Origin: Hypsibius dujardini
Lineage: Eukaryota > Tardigrada > Eutardigrada > Parachela > Hypsibiidae
Reading direction: 5' to 3'
NCBI GenBank assembly: GCA_001579985.1
Contig: LRSR01007154.1
Coordinates: 1-28,520, forward strand
DNA: 28,520 nt
A program made the position numbers and the translations under genes. The notes under the pieces were generated by a model. That model saw only the letters and a program-made list of their open reading frames with translations. It was not told the origin of the DNA and did not search any database. This document shows positions 11,257-21,790 of the stretch, piece after piece (position 1 is the stretch's first letter; each line of letters starts with the position of its first letter).

Positions 11257-14200
11257 TCAAATGATGTTTCTCGCCTTGATCAAGGCGACTGCGTCCAGCT
11301 GTTCAGAGGATTTGAGCGCGAAACAGTAATCACACAGTTCTTTGAGGGCCGACGGCATGTCCATGGGCAGCTTGAGTCGTCCAGACGACGTCTGTGACTG
11401 TGCTATACACTTGTCAATCTCCACGTCCTCTCGTGTCCTTCGCATCCAGAGAAACACGACAATCAATCCAACTGCCCAAATATCCCACGCCGGGTGCGCT
11501 ACCGAAGAGCCCAAACAATTTTCGCTAAAGAATGGTTTGGCATCCGGATGGACCATTTGCGTGAAGGACATTATTCGAGATGGCAGTGGCGTGGGCAGCA
11601 CGCCCTGACATACAGTGCTTCCGAACAAGTCCCAAATCTGCACAATCGGCGGATCATGCATTCTGCAAAGTTCGCACACTTCCACATTGTGCAATTTGCA
11701 CCTATATTTGTTAAAACAAAGACTGCACACTTCCACATTGTGCAATTTGCATCTAGTACAAAGACTGCACACTTCCACATTGTGCAATTTGCACCTATAT
11801 TTTTTAATAAAGATTCCACATGGCCGTAAAACGCAGACGATAACTTTAGGATTTAATTGATGTAGATAAGCCAATGCATAGAGGAGCTGCCGTGCGATTT
11901 TTAGGATATCTTTCGCATCCGTTGTGAATAAAAGGGTATATTCGTGGAGAGTCACTGGAGAGGTCTCTAAAACACAATGCAGTGAACACGTAAGTTAGGG
12001 TGTATTTATAATTATAGGGTTAATTAGAAAATCGTATAGGGTTTAACAAAAATTAATATAATTCAAAACTAAGTTAGAACAACGGCAGAGTATTTGGTTG
12101 AACGCATCAGGCAAATCTTTGGAAAGCTAATCATTGAATCAATCGAGTAGGGCTATCTGCACGTTTGGCAGTTCCAGAGTTGGTCAAATTTCGCGTTGTC
12201 GTTTGCTTCGCTCCATGGGCTCTTCCTTGTTTTTTTGCTGTTATGAAGCAATGACATTTCTGCTCAGAATTTTCATCTACGGAGTGTTCGGGATGTAGGA
12301 GTTTAACGGTCACGGAGCGGGAGGTATCGAGTGCTTCGCAGATGACGCCCCAGTATACTTTGTGGCTAAGACACCGGAACGCGCACTGAAAGGACTGAAA
12401 AAGTCCTTAAAACTGGCGTCGAAGTGATTCGCAGACCACCATCTTGCGCTAAACAAAAAGAAATGTGTTGGTACCCACACAGCCGAAACGACAATCTCGT
12501 AATACGGCCCTGCCGAATCTCCTGAATGGACAAGCGCTCACTATGGTAGTGTCAGGCTTTTGGCCCTATTAGGACGGAAGAACCTAAACATGCAAACTAT
12601 TAAACTGAATAATATGGAGAATAACTGCGGGAAGATTTTACTGGTAGAGGAGACAAGAGGTGAAAGGAAGGAACTGTCGCAGATTACTTTAGAACATACA
12701 TTTATATAGTCAGGGATAAAGAATTGTTCCTGCCGACATAGCAGAACTGCATATATGATAATAGCTGAGTAAATACAGAGGCCGATCCATTTGTTTGTAG
12801 CCGGCTCCGTTTTTAATTCTGCGTGCGCGCGCCTCACATTGCACAATCTATCTCAATGAATGAACACCTGATCAGACCAATTTGCCGTGCTTCAAAAGTT
12901 TAGTGATTGCAGTGCGTTTTAACGATACCTCGTAAATTATATTTGGAAGTGCATCACTCCATTTTGACCTTGCACACCCTTAAATATTCGGCCACCGAAG
13001 TTGTGAATGCACTACCCCTACGGAATATCGCTGTTTCCAAATCTGGAGTCAACAAAATCATCAGAAAAAATGCAGCGGAAGAAACCGGTCGACCCAAACC
13101 ACCATCAAAAGCGACAAACTCTGGCAAGGCAAAAGTGAGGACTGCAGCCCTCCTCAAAAAAGTCAAGAAGGCCACGACTGGACCCAACCCGCTGACTCAT
13201 TCTCAAATTGCTCTTGAGCTGGGAGTATCGCAGACTACTATTCAGCGCATCATCAACGAGAAATTGGAGGGGAAGGTACTAAAAAAGTACAGGGTGCACG
13301 GGTTGTCGGATGCGATGATTCAATAACGCCTCGCACGAGGTTTACGCTTCCTGAATTGGATCAGCGGTCGAAAGTGGGAAAATATTTTGACGATTAATGA
13401 GGCCTGTGTGTACCTCACCAATTGCAAAGGACAGCGGAGGATTTACTACGAATTTCGGGGAGAACGCACGGAGAGAAGTTGGACAACGTTTTGGAAGGAA
13501 TCTCATCCTAAAGGCGTGATGTTCGTTGCGGAAGTTTGCAATCGCGGGAAGACCAGGATTTGTTTCATCGAACCAGGTGCGAAAATACATTCCAAGTACT
13601 ACATGGATGACGTGCTTCGTTTGTTCCCTGGGAGGCTTTTGAAGAAAGCCGTCTTCGACCATGACTCCGACCCATCCCACGCGTCGAAACCGACACAGGA
13701 TTGGCTTCGTTCGGCCACAATTCGGTTCATTCCGAAAGAGGATTGGATGGGCAACAGCCTTGATATGGCTCCGATAGATTTCTGTGTGAGCGAGATTTCA
13801 GTAAATTCAATCTGCTACCTGCGTGTCATAATTGACCGACATCTAATCTGGGCCGATCAGTGTGCAAACGTTCGACGCAACGCGTAGATCGGCGTTGCAT
13901 TGATCAACCGTGTGAAAGACGGCCTGGCGACTGAGGAGCGTGTGAACCTTCTGAATGCCCTCGTGGACCCCCCATCTCAACTACTGCGCTCCGGTGTGGT
14001 CGGCGACCACGCAAACAGTGCGATCTAGTCTACAGGTCGCACAACATCATGCGGTGCAAGTGAAACCGACCGACTTCATGAACCGGATGAACATCACTTC
14101 TGTGGAAAAGCGATGAAATGCGCAGGGCGCAACTTGGTTGTATCGGAGGATCGACCCTGACAATCATCCGATTCCGAGTTACCTGCAAACCCTGATCGTC

Positions 14201-15132
14201 CTTAACACCATTGAGAGGAACCAACGGACTGACAAATGCACCGAATTTAAGCCGATTGCAAAAGAATAAAAAGCAGCGACCTGTTTTGTGTTCGATTGAG
14301 AAATGTGTATTGTGATCTCTCGTTGTTTGACTTGTGGAGCTGTGAATCTCTTGCCGTCTTTAAGCAGAAAATCTCTTCATGTTTATAACGAAATTTTGCC
14401 TGAAACCAGACTTAACTGTCCTTCAAAAAGGGTTTGTTGGCTTTCGAATGAATACAAATACAAAATATAGATCAGTTTGTGGACACTGAATATAGGGGAA
14501 GAAAACTACAACAAACATCTTGTTCGTGCGCCGCAGTTGTCATTTACTTTTTTTACTGACCCCTCCTGTTCTTCAAAATAAGACTCTTAAATTTTCAGAA
14601 CCATATAAACAAAATTTAGGGCGTGGTCCCTTTTGCGCTTTTGTCTATTGATGCGTGACGTGACTCCCAAAAGGCTGAACTTGGCCGCTGGTTATTAACA
14701 GATAATCATGTATTCCAATTAGTTGGCCTTACCTCTGCTTGTTTCCAGAATGGCTGCTAATCGGGGTTTTGCCCATTTTTTCTGTACTGCACAACCCAGA
14801 GACCGGTATCCAACAATGTTATCGTGAGACAAGGTCAGCAGTATTTTCACTCGTGATGCCACCGAGGGAGAACTCCAATCGATTTCGTCGTGTCCGTTGC
14901 AATCCCCTGAATCTTCGACGGCAAGAAGCGCAGTAGTGTTGAGGCGTTTAAATCCGAGTGTGCCAAATTGGTTATCGTCGAACTCCACGGTATACAGCAT
15001 TTTATCCAGTTGAGCCAGTATTTTGGGGGACTTCATGGCAGACAACGGTCCCGCGTTGGTGATTGGGTATTCTGTTCCATCAGCGGAGTGGAACACGGGG
15101 ATGGTCCGTGAATTCGGACTCGGGAGTGGCAT
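11257..15132 (-). CDS. Two-exon pseudokinase gene, copy A (369 aa)
   Basis: Exon 1 is 15132-14733 (ATG, MPLPSPNSRT; donor AGAG/GTAAGG) and exon 2 is 11966-11257 (acceptor GTGTTTTAG; stop TGA after ARNII). The phase-1 join gives 370 codons. The N-lobe keeps only traces of a kinase: a degenerate glycine loop (QFGTLGFKRL), LLAVED where VAIK is expected, so no ATP lysine, and LSHDNIVGYRSLG. The C-lobe has ALAYLHQLNP, then VCVLRPCGIFI in place of HRDLKPxNI, with His and catalytic Asp lost, IWDLFG near DFG, and AWDIWAVGLIVVFLW for helix F. It should not be catalytic. A 27-bp Cys-rich repeat occurs three times in frame between the HRD-like and DFG-like motifs (11674-11806), an expansion absent from copy B. 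The 2.8-kb intron contains LINE and mariner debris. Confidence 0.75.
11674..11806 (-). repeat. In-frame minisatellite encoding a Cys-rich repeat
   Basis: A 27-bp core begins at 11674, 11725 and 11767 (spacings 51 and 42 bp, both multiples of three), so the frame is kept. On the minus strand it encodes three units of RCKLHNVEVC followed by x-L-C, i.e. a C-x7-C-x2-C pattern repeated. Copy B has a single diverged unit (RCELHNMEAC, then ISC) at the same site, so the expansion is specific to copy A or was lost in B. Confidence 0.9.
12325..14270 (+). pseudogene. LINE (non-LTR) reverse transcriptase fragment, split by a mariner-like element
   Basis: The 5' part (about 12331-12546) encodes IECFADDAPVYF, the catalytic FADD box of a reverse transcriptase, then ALNKKKCVG, and ends LLNGQALTMV. 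The 3' part (13804-14270) continues NSICYLRVIIDRHLIWADQC and, after a stop and a frameshift near 13968, HLNYCAPVWSATTQ and a tail ending at TAA. The two parts rejoin in frame at the ATG GTA codons when the insert is removed. Several in-frame stops (12427, 12499, 13886, 14114) show a decayed copy. Order of motifs is that of Jockey/CR1-type LINEs (family knowledge); the clade is not resolved. It lies in the intron of pseudokinase copy A, antisense to that gene, and is absent from copy B. Confidence 0.82.
12549..13801 (+). mobile_element. Mariner-like element inserted in the LINE, with degenerate transposase
   Basis: About 1253 bp lies between two TA dinucleotides (12547-12548 and 13802-13803); removing it and one TA restores the LINE frame. 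A single plus-strand frame from about 12907 encodes a paired-like HTH (NPLTHSQIALELGVSQTTIQ), then an in-frame TAA at 13324-13326, then the catalytic part: ILTINEACVYL where TDE is expected (Asp replaced by Asn), VFDHDSDPSHASKPTQDWL (second Asp) and NSLDMAPIDF (third-acid region). The frame runs into LINE sequence at about 13802, so the C-terminus and any 3' UTR are missing, and I see no matching terminal inverted repeats. No ATG precedes the HTH. It cannot encode an active transposase as it stands. Confidence 0.78.
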
Positions 15133-15232
15133 CGTTTTGCAAATAAGGACAAGACAAACTAAGCAGTGTCTGGCGGTTAACCTTTTAGCAAGAAGAGGGA
15201 ACACGGGCTTTTTCACACAACTGCAGCTGAAG

Positions 15233-15427
15233 CTATTCTCTTTGTGAGTGTCGAAGCAAAATAAACAGCAACTCCGCGAGTACAATTGCGCGTCCTATTT
15301 GCTCGCCTATCCTTAGGAGAGCGAGATTAGATTGTACTGGTGAATGAGGCTTGTTGTTCTGATAACTCACAGAGTTCAGACTCTTTTTCATTGTGAGTTC
15401 ACCGAACCAAGCTAGTAATCGCCGCAA
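15233..15427 (-). other. Conserved open frame upstream of pseudokinase copy A
   Basis: This frame encodes RRLLAWFGELTMKKSLNS and a hydrophobic run IVLAELLFILL that could be a membrane segment. Copy B (25704-25450) keeps the same frame with a 3-bp in-frame indel. In copy A the frame ends at a TAG that is CAG in copy B. It may be an upstream exon of the pseudokinase gene or its 5' leader; no convincing splice join to the ATG at 15132 was found. Confidence 0.3.
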
Positions 15428-15483
15428 ATTTAGTCGATGGTAGGTGGAGTGGTCCTGCTCATCCTGCTAAACACATTACATTA

Positions 15484-16219
15484 CAGAGGGTCCGCCAGCA
15501 AAATGCGGAAAGTTTCTTTACAACAGCAACAATAAAAAACCAGAGTATCCCGACCACTTATTTTTCAACTTTCAAATCAGGAAATAGTTATAATTTGCTG
15601 AAATCGAGTTTGAAATTAACCTGATACTCACCCGGAGAGAACAAATTGACATGGTGTGAGTGGCGTTTTTAAAACATCAGGAGAGCTTCCATCTTCAGGA
15701 TTTTTACACGTGGAAGATAGCTGTCAATATAATCAACTGTTTTAGTTTCTTCGGTCCGAGGAAAAGGAAAAGCATGAAGCCCTAAAAAAATTGAAACTGA
15801 AAAATATCAGACTTGAACAAAATGCATCGTTTATGTTGCAGAACGGGAGTCTCAATCAATAAATCAGGGTGTCTTTCTTTGCTTAACTTAGAACAGCCAC
15901 AAGAAACAATATTGTTAAAATGACATTCTCCTATTCATTGAAACACTGAAAGAAATTATTGCACAAAACTAACCAACTTGACAGCCTTTCTCATTATCCC
16001 ACAGGGACAAAATACCTGAAGTATCGATCATTATTAAAGCTGCAGGTATGTTGACTATATTTTTACTAAATTTGGTGTGATAATTTGAGTGGAGAACTTT
16101 TATTAGAGGACAGGAGCCAGCTTACTTTTCGTAGCTAAAACATTTTGTGGAATTATTGTGTCGTCATGATAAAAAAGGGCATATCTGAAACTGTCCGTAT
16201 TTTGCTGGCGGACCCTCTG
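15484..16219. mobile_element. About 736-bp element with 22-25 bp terminal inverted repeats, class unclear
   Basis: The left end is CAGAGGGTCCGCCAGCAAAA and the right end is its reverse complement. There is no clear target duplication: the flanks are ATTA on the left and TGCA on the right. The interior has no transposase frame. Copy B carries the same left end (about 25756) and interior, so the element was in place before the locus was duplicated; its right end is lost there. Confidence 0.7.
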
Positions 16220-16579
16220 TGCATCGGTAAATAACAGCTTTCAGTACTGGTTATCGCTTGATGGAAGCTCGCAGATAGCTCTCTGAGTGCCGGGCGGTAT
16301 AAAATTGCTTAATTCGACGGTCACAATTGATTTATTGACTAAGTTTTCAGTCGATTTATCAGCGATTTTTCGCTTTGATCATGTAATCTTTAGAAACCTT
16401 TCTTCAACGTCAACACCTTCCTCTTTCTCATGAAGAAGTCTCTCTACCCCGCCGACATTGCTCACGAACATGCGGAAAAGATAGTTCGAGGTTGCTTCCA
16501 TGAAGAACTCAATGTCGGCACCGCGGTTTTCGGAGGAACCCTGGCCATTTTAATTGCCTGAAATTTATTGACTACAACT

Positions 16580-17137
16580 TAGAGCCCTGCAAACCGCACC
16601 GCAGCCCGCCGTGCGGGTTGCGGCTGTGCGGTTCGGTCTTGTTCGCGGGCTGCGGTTTCCATCTTCGCGGTTGCGGTTTAACTTTTCAAATCCGCCGCAA
16701 ACCTCACTTGCCGCTTTTCTGATACCATAAATAGGCATTGCAATCAATCAATCAATTCTCAATTATTGCGCAGAGGCAGGCGCAATAGAGCCATCTGATT
16801 TGTTTATGTATTAACAAGCGCCTTTATGCAATGTGTAGACTTTAAAATGGAACAGCATTTCAACCCGCCTGATGTTCCGATTTCGAACCAAATTATTTCT
16901 GTGCTTCATTTCTGGTACTGTGTAACATTTTACCAATGGAAATTTTCCCGCAGAAATTCTGCTTCCTCAAAACTTTTGATGAATTAGTTTTGAATAACCT
17001 TAAAATGTCCTCCAATGTAATTAGGGAACGATCGGACGTTTCTGTTGTGAAAGTTAAAACATCGTAAAATTTTTAGTAAGTTCTAAAATTGGCGGTGCGG
17101 GCTGCGGTTCAGTTTTTTCTAACCGCACTGGGCTTTA
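16580..17137. mobile_element. 558-bp hAT-like MITE with 8-bp target duplication
   Basis: Ends TAGAGCCCTGC and (reverse complement of the right end) TAAAGCCCAGTGC are similar, and GC-rich subterminal blocks of the type CCGCACCGCAGCCCGC occur near both ends in opposite orientation. The flanks are CTACAACT (16572-16579) and CTACAAAT (17138-17145), an 8-bp duplication with one mismatch, as expected for hAT. It lies 19 bp after the first cyclase exon reaches its stop. Confidence 0.78.
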
Positions 17138-17982
17138 CTACAAATCTACTCGGACTAGTGGCTAGGAGCCTGGCGGGCATATTTGCGGGGATATTTTCCA
17201 AGTCGTACCGTTTTCAGTGGGTCCAGCTGTGTAGAAGGCGAGCAATTGTGCGGGAAACATCGTGCTCGAATAAAATCGTCGCGAAGATCTTTTTTTACAA
17301 GTAACGTATCAGAAACGTTTTCGAAAGAATTTCAAGTCGAAAGCAATGGAAGATTCATTTTCCATCTTTTTCTCTTTAAAAACATGCGAGAGTTTCTGAG
17401 TTTCGAAAAATGTGCATTTCAAGGTTTTCAACACTTTCCTTATCCAAATTCACTTTGAACGCGATTGGCATCCGCTAGATCTTCTTTGGACATCAGGGGG
17501 CGGGGCTATGAATTATTGTGAGGGGAAATGATTTCCCAGTTTTTCGGTATTTTTGAAATTCTGATTACTATAAAAGACTAATTAGTCGGCTAATTACACA
17601 GTTTTTTCTCATCTCTGCAGCATGTGAAGATTGAGCAAAAGCCAAAAAAATGACTTGAAATTTTAGGTCTCCGCAGCCGTGAAAGGCTTCAACACCGATA
17701 TCGTTGCGACAGCCGGCCACTACTGCCTGCTGGCTGCTACCCACGCCTACTATCCCGAGAACGTGGCCCTGTCCATGCTGCGGTTGATGACGCTGGTCCC
17801 TGAGAGTTACCTCCCGCCGCCGCACAACAACAAGCTACCCTTAATTCGGTGTGGAATTCACACTGGCCCGGTGGTCGGCGCCATCGTCAGTCTCAATTTT
17901 CCCCTTTTCACCATGCTGGGGGACACGGTCAACACCGCGGCCAGGATGAACTCCAAAGCCAAGCCGTACAGCGTGTTGCTCA

Positions 17983-18683
17983 CAAGGGAATTTTGCATCT
18001 CTGGAAGGCGAAATGTTTCACATTTTTTTAGTTTGTTATGTGCATATAACGTAGTTCTCAATATTTTAATCGAAAAAAAATACAAATGCCTCCTAACATT
18101 TTTTAAAAATCAAAAACCAATCCGCGGTGGTACATAGGGGGCGCTCTCAACGTTACTGGAAATGTCTTCCGTTGATCGTTGTATTTATCGACGCTATAGG
18201 CAATGGCGGCTGCAACGCCATTGATTGATCGATTTTAGTTCTTCTTTAGTTTTGGCATAAAGCGTGCGATTGATTGTTTAATTTCTGGTATTACCTTGAA
18301 ATCATTATTCCTAGACTTCAACCGCATATTAGCATTATTCGTGAAAGTAAATACTAACCCTTGTCCCACAGCCTATGTTTGTGTTTCACATTTCTTACTA
18401 AATTAAATATTCAAATAGTTTCGGTTACAGTAATTTAGTAACGGCCGCAAACAAGCCAGTGTATTCGCTCGTGTCAACGAATAGTTCAATCAATGCACGC
18501 GAGATGTGGTAACATTGAGAGCGCCCCCTATGTACCACCGCAAACTGGTTTTTAATTTTTAAAAAATGTTAGAAGGCATTTGTATTTTTTTTTCAATTGT
18601 AATATTGAGAACTAAGTTAAACACACATAATAAAATTAAAAAAAGTGGAACATTTCGCCTTCCAGAGATGCAAAATTCCCTTG
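17983..18683. mobile_element. 701-bp foldback element inserted in the cyclase exon
   Basis: Two arms of about 173 bp (17983-18155 and 18511-18683) are inverted copies at roughly 88-90% identity, starting CAAGGGAATTTTGCATCTCT. The 355-bp centre has no gene. A 3-bp TCA duplication flanks it (17980-17982 and 18684-18686). The inner part of each arm carries ACATAGGGGGCGCTCTCAA, itself inverted. The exon frame is restored exactly when the element and one TCA are removed, which defines the borders. Superfamily not recognised. Confidence 0.92.
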
Positions 18684-18832
18684 TCAGCGAGACGGCCAAC
18701 AACAATTTGTTGGAGGGCAATTTCGTCACACAAAGCGCGGGAGTGTTTAATGTCAAAGGAAAAGGCGCTATGCAAAGAAAGGGTCTTCGTATCGGTCAAT
18801 ATGTTGTCGGCAAAATGTTGGTAAGAAGTTGA

Positions 18833-19867
18833 GAGGAAACGGAAGATTTTTTGTCGGAATTAGAGATAAGAAAAAATCATCCTTCCATTCTGCAAACTAT
18901 GCAATTTATATACTAAGTAGAACCGGACGTTACTCAATGAAAATATATACTATGGAACTAGACGTGTGGAGAAGTGTTATTTGTTTTAATAATCATTTCC
19001 TAAGATTCAACAGAAGCGAGTTTCACATGATGGGAGTAATAAAGAGTGCGTGTAAACATTTTAACGCGTCGAAAAATTAAACTGGAAAAGGTTCAATTGG
19101 ACAGCGATAAGCCCTGAACATTTGTTTTGAAAATAATAGTTCAGGGCACGGTTTCCAAAATATGTTCTTTTATTAGAAGAGACATCGTAACGCGATTACG
19201 TCAAATTTGGCTGATTGGAAAATTGAAAGTTGGAAGTAAAAAACGCGTCTTCTCAGCGGATAAAGACTGCGTAAAACATAAAATTAGTGTTGTTGAAATA
19301 TATAGCGTGAATTTTATAGAAACCGGCCAGTTACACATTTTTCAACTTGTTCAGAAATCGAGTGTAACCGACGTTCGGTGCCAGATCGTTGAAAACGAGT
19401 TATCCAATTGATAATTAGGAGAAAACATTTCTCCACCATTCATCTGCCATTCAAAAAAAATATCGATCGATTTTTTCGAAAACCGAGTTAGCGCAGAGCG
19501 CACTTTTTTCCAGCACACTTGCGTAGTGCATAACGCTCTGCAACTGGAAACTGGACAAAATAAATTTGTTAAGTTGTACCCTGATGTAGTTCTGCCACTT
19601 GGATTGACCAAAAGCAGGAGGTAATATCTTGAAAAGCAGATTGTGATGCACGTAGAAGAGGATAAACGCGCTAAACTATTTTCGACAGTTATACCACAGC
19701 GATCAAAATTCTACGTCATTGGATCTAGTGGTCTAGTCCTTGGTTACCATTCCGTTACTTTTTTACTTCCGATCCAAATCGTGTAACCAAGCAGTCAGAA
19801 TGTTAGCCATTCACCCCTCTGTTAAAAAAGTGTAACTAGTCGGTTTCTATAAAACTCACTCCTAAAC
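18833..19867. other. Spacer between the broken cyclase gene and kinase copy B
   Basis: AT-rich, with no supported gene. Plus-strand frames at 18829-19080 and 19127-19411 are open but show no motif, no splice context and no match elsewhere in the window. Sequence resembling copy A starts at about 19868. Confidence 0.4.
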
Positions 19868-20138
19868 ACAAACGGACGAGGTTCAAAGACGACCTCGCAA
19901 TTAGTTAGCTAATGAAGAAAAACGAAAACATATTTCAGTACTTCACAACGAGTACTTCACAACAAACGAACATTTACATAATAACTAGTGATAACGATGA
20001 AAGGGTCTGTTGATCCCACATAGGTTATTTCAAAAGAGCTAAAAGGGAACTTTTACAAGGCTGCTCAACGTTCGTTCTGCTTATTTAATCACTATTCAGC
20101 TAGGCGACGCTGCTTGGCACTGGACCTCGTTATCCGAT

Positions 20139-21790
20139 TCAGTCCCAATTTTCATAAATTTTCTGGGCCTCCGGAAGGAGTTCGCTAGCCGATTTGCGCT
20201 TGTTCTTTTCGAATGCGAGACAATACGCGATCACACTTCTCAAATCCCTCAAGTCATGACGCGACCGCGAGACGACGGGAAACACCCGTTTGTCACAGAC
20301 TTTCTGTGCAAACCTCTCGGGATCGGAGACCACATATGGGACATTGCTGCCGTCATCTAAGCGTTCACCGTATGGCACGTCGCCACCGTTGAAGAGCTCG
20401 AGAACGACGCACCCGATACTGTACAGATCCGTGCTGCGCCCGACATTTGAGGGCTTGATCTTTATTATGCAGGCGTAGCTCAGCATTTCCGGTGACATAT
20501 GCTCTAGGGTGCCACATTTGAGGTCCAGTCCGGACGAGTGGGTGCTTGTTTCCTGTAACAGTGCCATGTTTTCGAGATCGCCAATCTTGAGGGTGTTGCC
20601 GTCGGCCGACAGGAAAATATTCATGCCCTTTAGATCCCCATGGGCGATGCCTTCAGCGTGAAGGTATGCAACCCCGCTAAGTATTTGGACACAGTAGCCC
20701 GCAATGACCTTGCCCGTTATGCCACTTTTGGCCTTCGCGTTCAGATCCCCACCTAAGAGGGAAATCTACTGTGAATAAAATATCTCCGACTTTGAGTCGA
20801 TTCAAAAAAGTCAATCGCATAAGCAGTCGTGCAGTCGGTACTTCGTTTTCTCGGGACTTTGCCTGGGTCTGGTGAAAATTGTTCAGATGGCTTTAATCGC
20901 GTGCTGGTGACTTCAGAACTGGCAATGACCGTGATATCCCAGTTCGTTATAAAAAATCGTTCCATTTGAAAAGTCGACCGCTAATGTCCATGCATGCATT
21001 TGTATATCAAACAATTTGCCTTTTCAATGAATGTCTGGGGTTCTAAAATTTCATCAAGGAATTGATTCCCTGTAAAACAGAATGAGACATTTCAGTCGAA
21101 AAAAGTTTTAAACCTTCTTGTCTACAGGTAATCCAAACGGTCCTGAATCATCAACTCACACAAAACTATAATGACCATAATACATAATATGTAACGTGTA
21201 TAATTTTCAGAATAGAACCTCACCTGTATGAAAGTATATAATATTCAATACTTACTTGCAGGTTTAAGAGGCTGATGGGCAAACTTACCAGGATAGAACT
21301 CCATCAGGACTCCCCTTAACGGGTTATTCGTTGGACGACCGTCGGTGCCACGGGGCAGCAATCCCGTTGCTACATAACGAACTACGTTGTGGTGGTTCAG
21401 CGTTATCAGGCGGTCCAGCTTTATCAGGCGGTTCGGCTTTATCAGGCTGTCGGCGGTCGTTTCTCCCATTTGTTGGGAGTGACACAAAATTTTCAGCGCC
21501 AGCTTGGTGTTGGTCCCTCGGTTAGTAATAACACGATTGGCCTCGATATCTGGTGCCTTTCCATGAGTCATGATGGTAATCTCCACCACACTGCCGAAGG
21601 CGCCGGAATTGATGTATTTAATTACTGTGAAATAAATCTCGCCCTGATTGTCGCTGTCCAGGTAAGGTCCATCAGGCCGCCGCAAGTGGTCGTCCTCGTT
21701 GAGAAGAGTGATGATATTTTCAACCATCTTGAGGCGAGAAACGACATTCGACTTGGGCGGTCCATTTATTCTGCTCTTCGGTGACCACAT
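20139..21790 (-). CDS. Protein kinase-like gene, copy B (non-RD, HGD/DLE type, 371 aa)
   Basis: Exons are 21790-21289 (ATG; donor G/GTAAG) and 20752-20139 (acceptor CCTCTTAG; stop TGA). The phase-1 join gives 372 codons. Residues 1-57 are a linker rich in charged residues. The glycine loop is SGAFGSVV (62-69), the ATP lysine is Lys100 in LALKIL, HHNVVRYV is near 133-140, and the hinge LMEFYPGG is 162-169. HGDLKGMN (205-212) keeps the catalytic Asp207 and Asn212 but has Gly for the HRD Arg; DLE (226-228) replaces DFG; the activation segment ends GTLEHMSPEM (248-257). It is therefore a non-RD kinase or weak pseudokinase with most contact residues still present. Compared with copy A it ends a few residues earlier (ENWD) and has an ATG where copy A has GTC. 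An in-frame TAG lies eight codons upstream of this ATG. Confidence 0.78.

Larger units (their letters stand above)
7520..16200. repeat. Copy A of a direct tandem duplication of the kinase-like locus
   Basis: From about 7520 (the motif ACAAACGGACGAGGTTCAA) to about 16200 this region aligns in the same orientation with 19868 to about 27230. The match runs through coding exons, introns and flanks. Copy A is longer because of insertions at 8678-9359, 10439-11132 and about 12000-14540. Boundaries were judged by eye and are uncertain by tens of bases. Confidence 0.88.
16394..18820 (+). pseudogene. Broken class III (guanylate) cyclase homology gene, metal sites lost
   Basis: A first exon (acceptor ATCTTTAG, from 16394) encodes FLMKKSLYPADIAHEHAEKI and GTAVFGGTLAILIA, matching the dimerisation helix and first strand of class III cyclases; the metal Asp of FSDIVGF is Gly here. 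It reaches a TGA at 16559 with no clear donor. A second exon (acceptor TTTTAG, from 17667) encodes TDIVATAGHYCLL, where the second metal Asp of ETIGDAYM is His, then IRCGIHTGPVVGAIV and MLGDTVNTAARMNS, a textbook cyclase block. After 17982 the exon is broken by a 701-bp insertion and resumes at 18687 with ETANNNLLEG and FNVKGKGAMQ, ending at a GTAAGA donor (18821) or a TGA at 18830. Removing the insert and one TCA gives an unbroken frame. About 25-40 residues between the two exons were not found. It is divergent from kinase copy A. Confidence 0.8.

Noticed and set aside
17568-18137. Plus-strand 152-codon frame taken as a complete gene
   Set aside because: Its last 50 or so codons are translated from the inserted foldback element; the real exon stops being cyclase at 17982 and resumes at 18687.
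7781-18820. Kinase-like genes and cyclase as one receptor guanylate cyclase
   Set aside because: They lie on opposite strands and are divergent, so they cannot form one transcript, although receptor cyclases do combine a kinase-homology domain with a cyclase domain.
18829-19411. Two plus-strand frames after the cyclase gene as further exons
   Set aside because: No cyclase, receptor or other motif is visible, no splice phase fits, and composition is AT-rich background.
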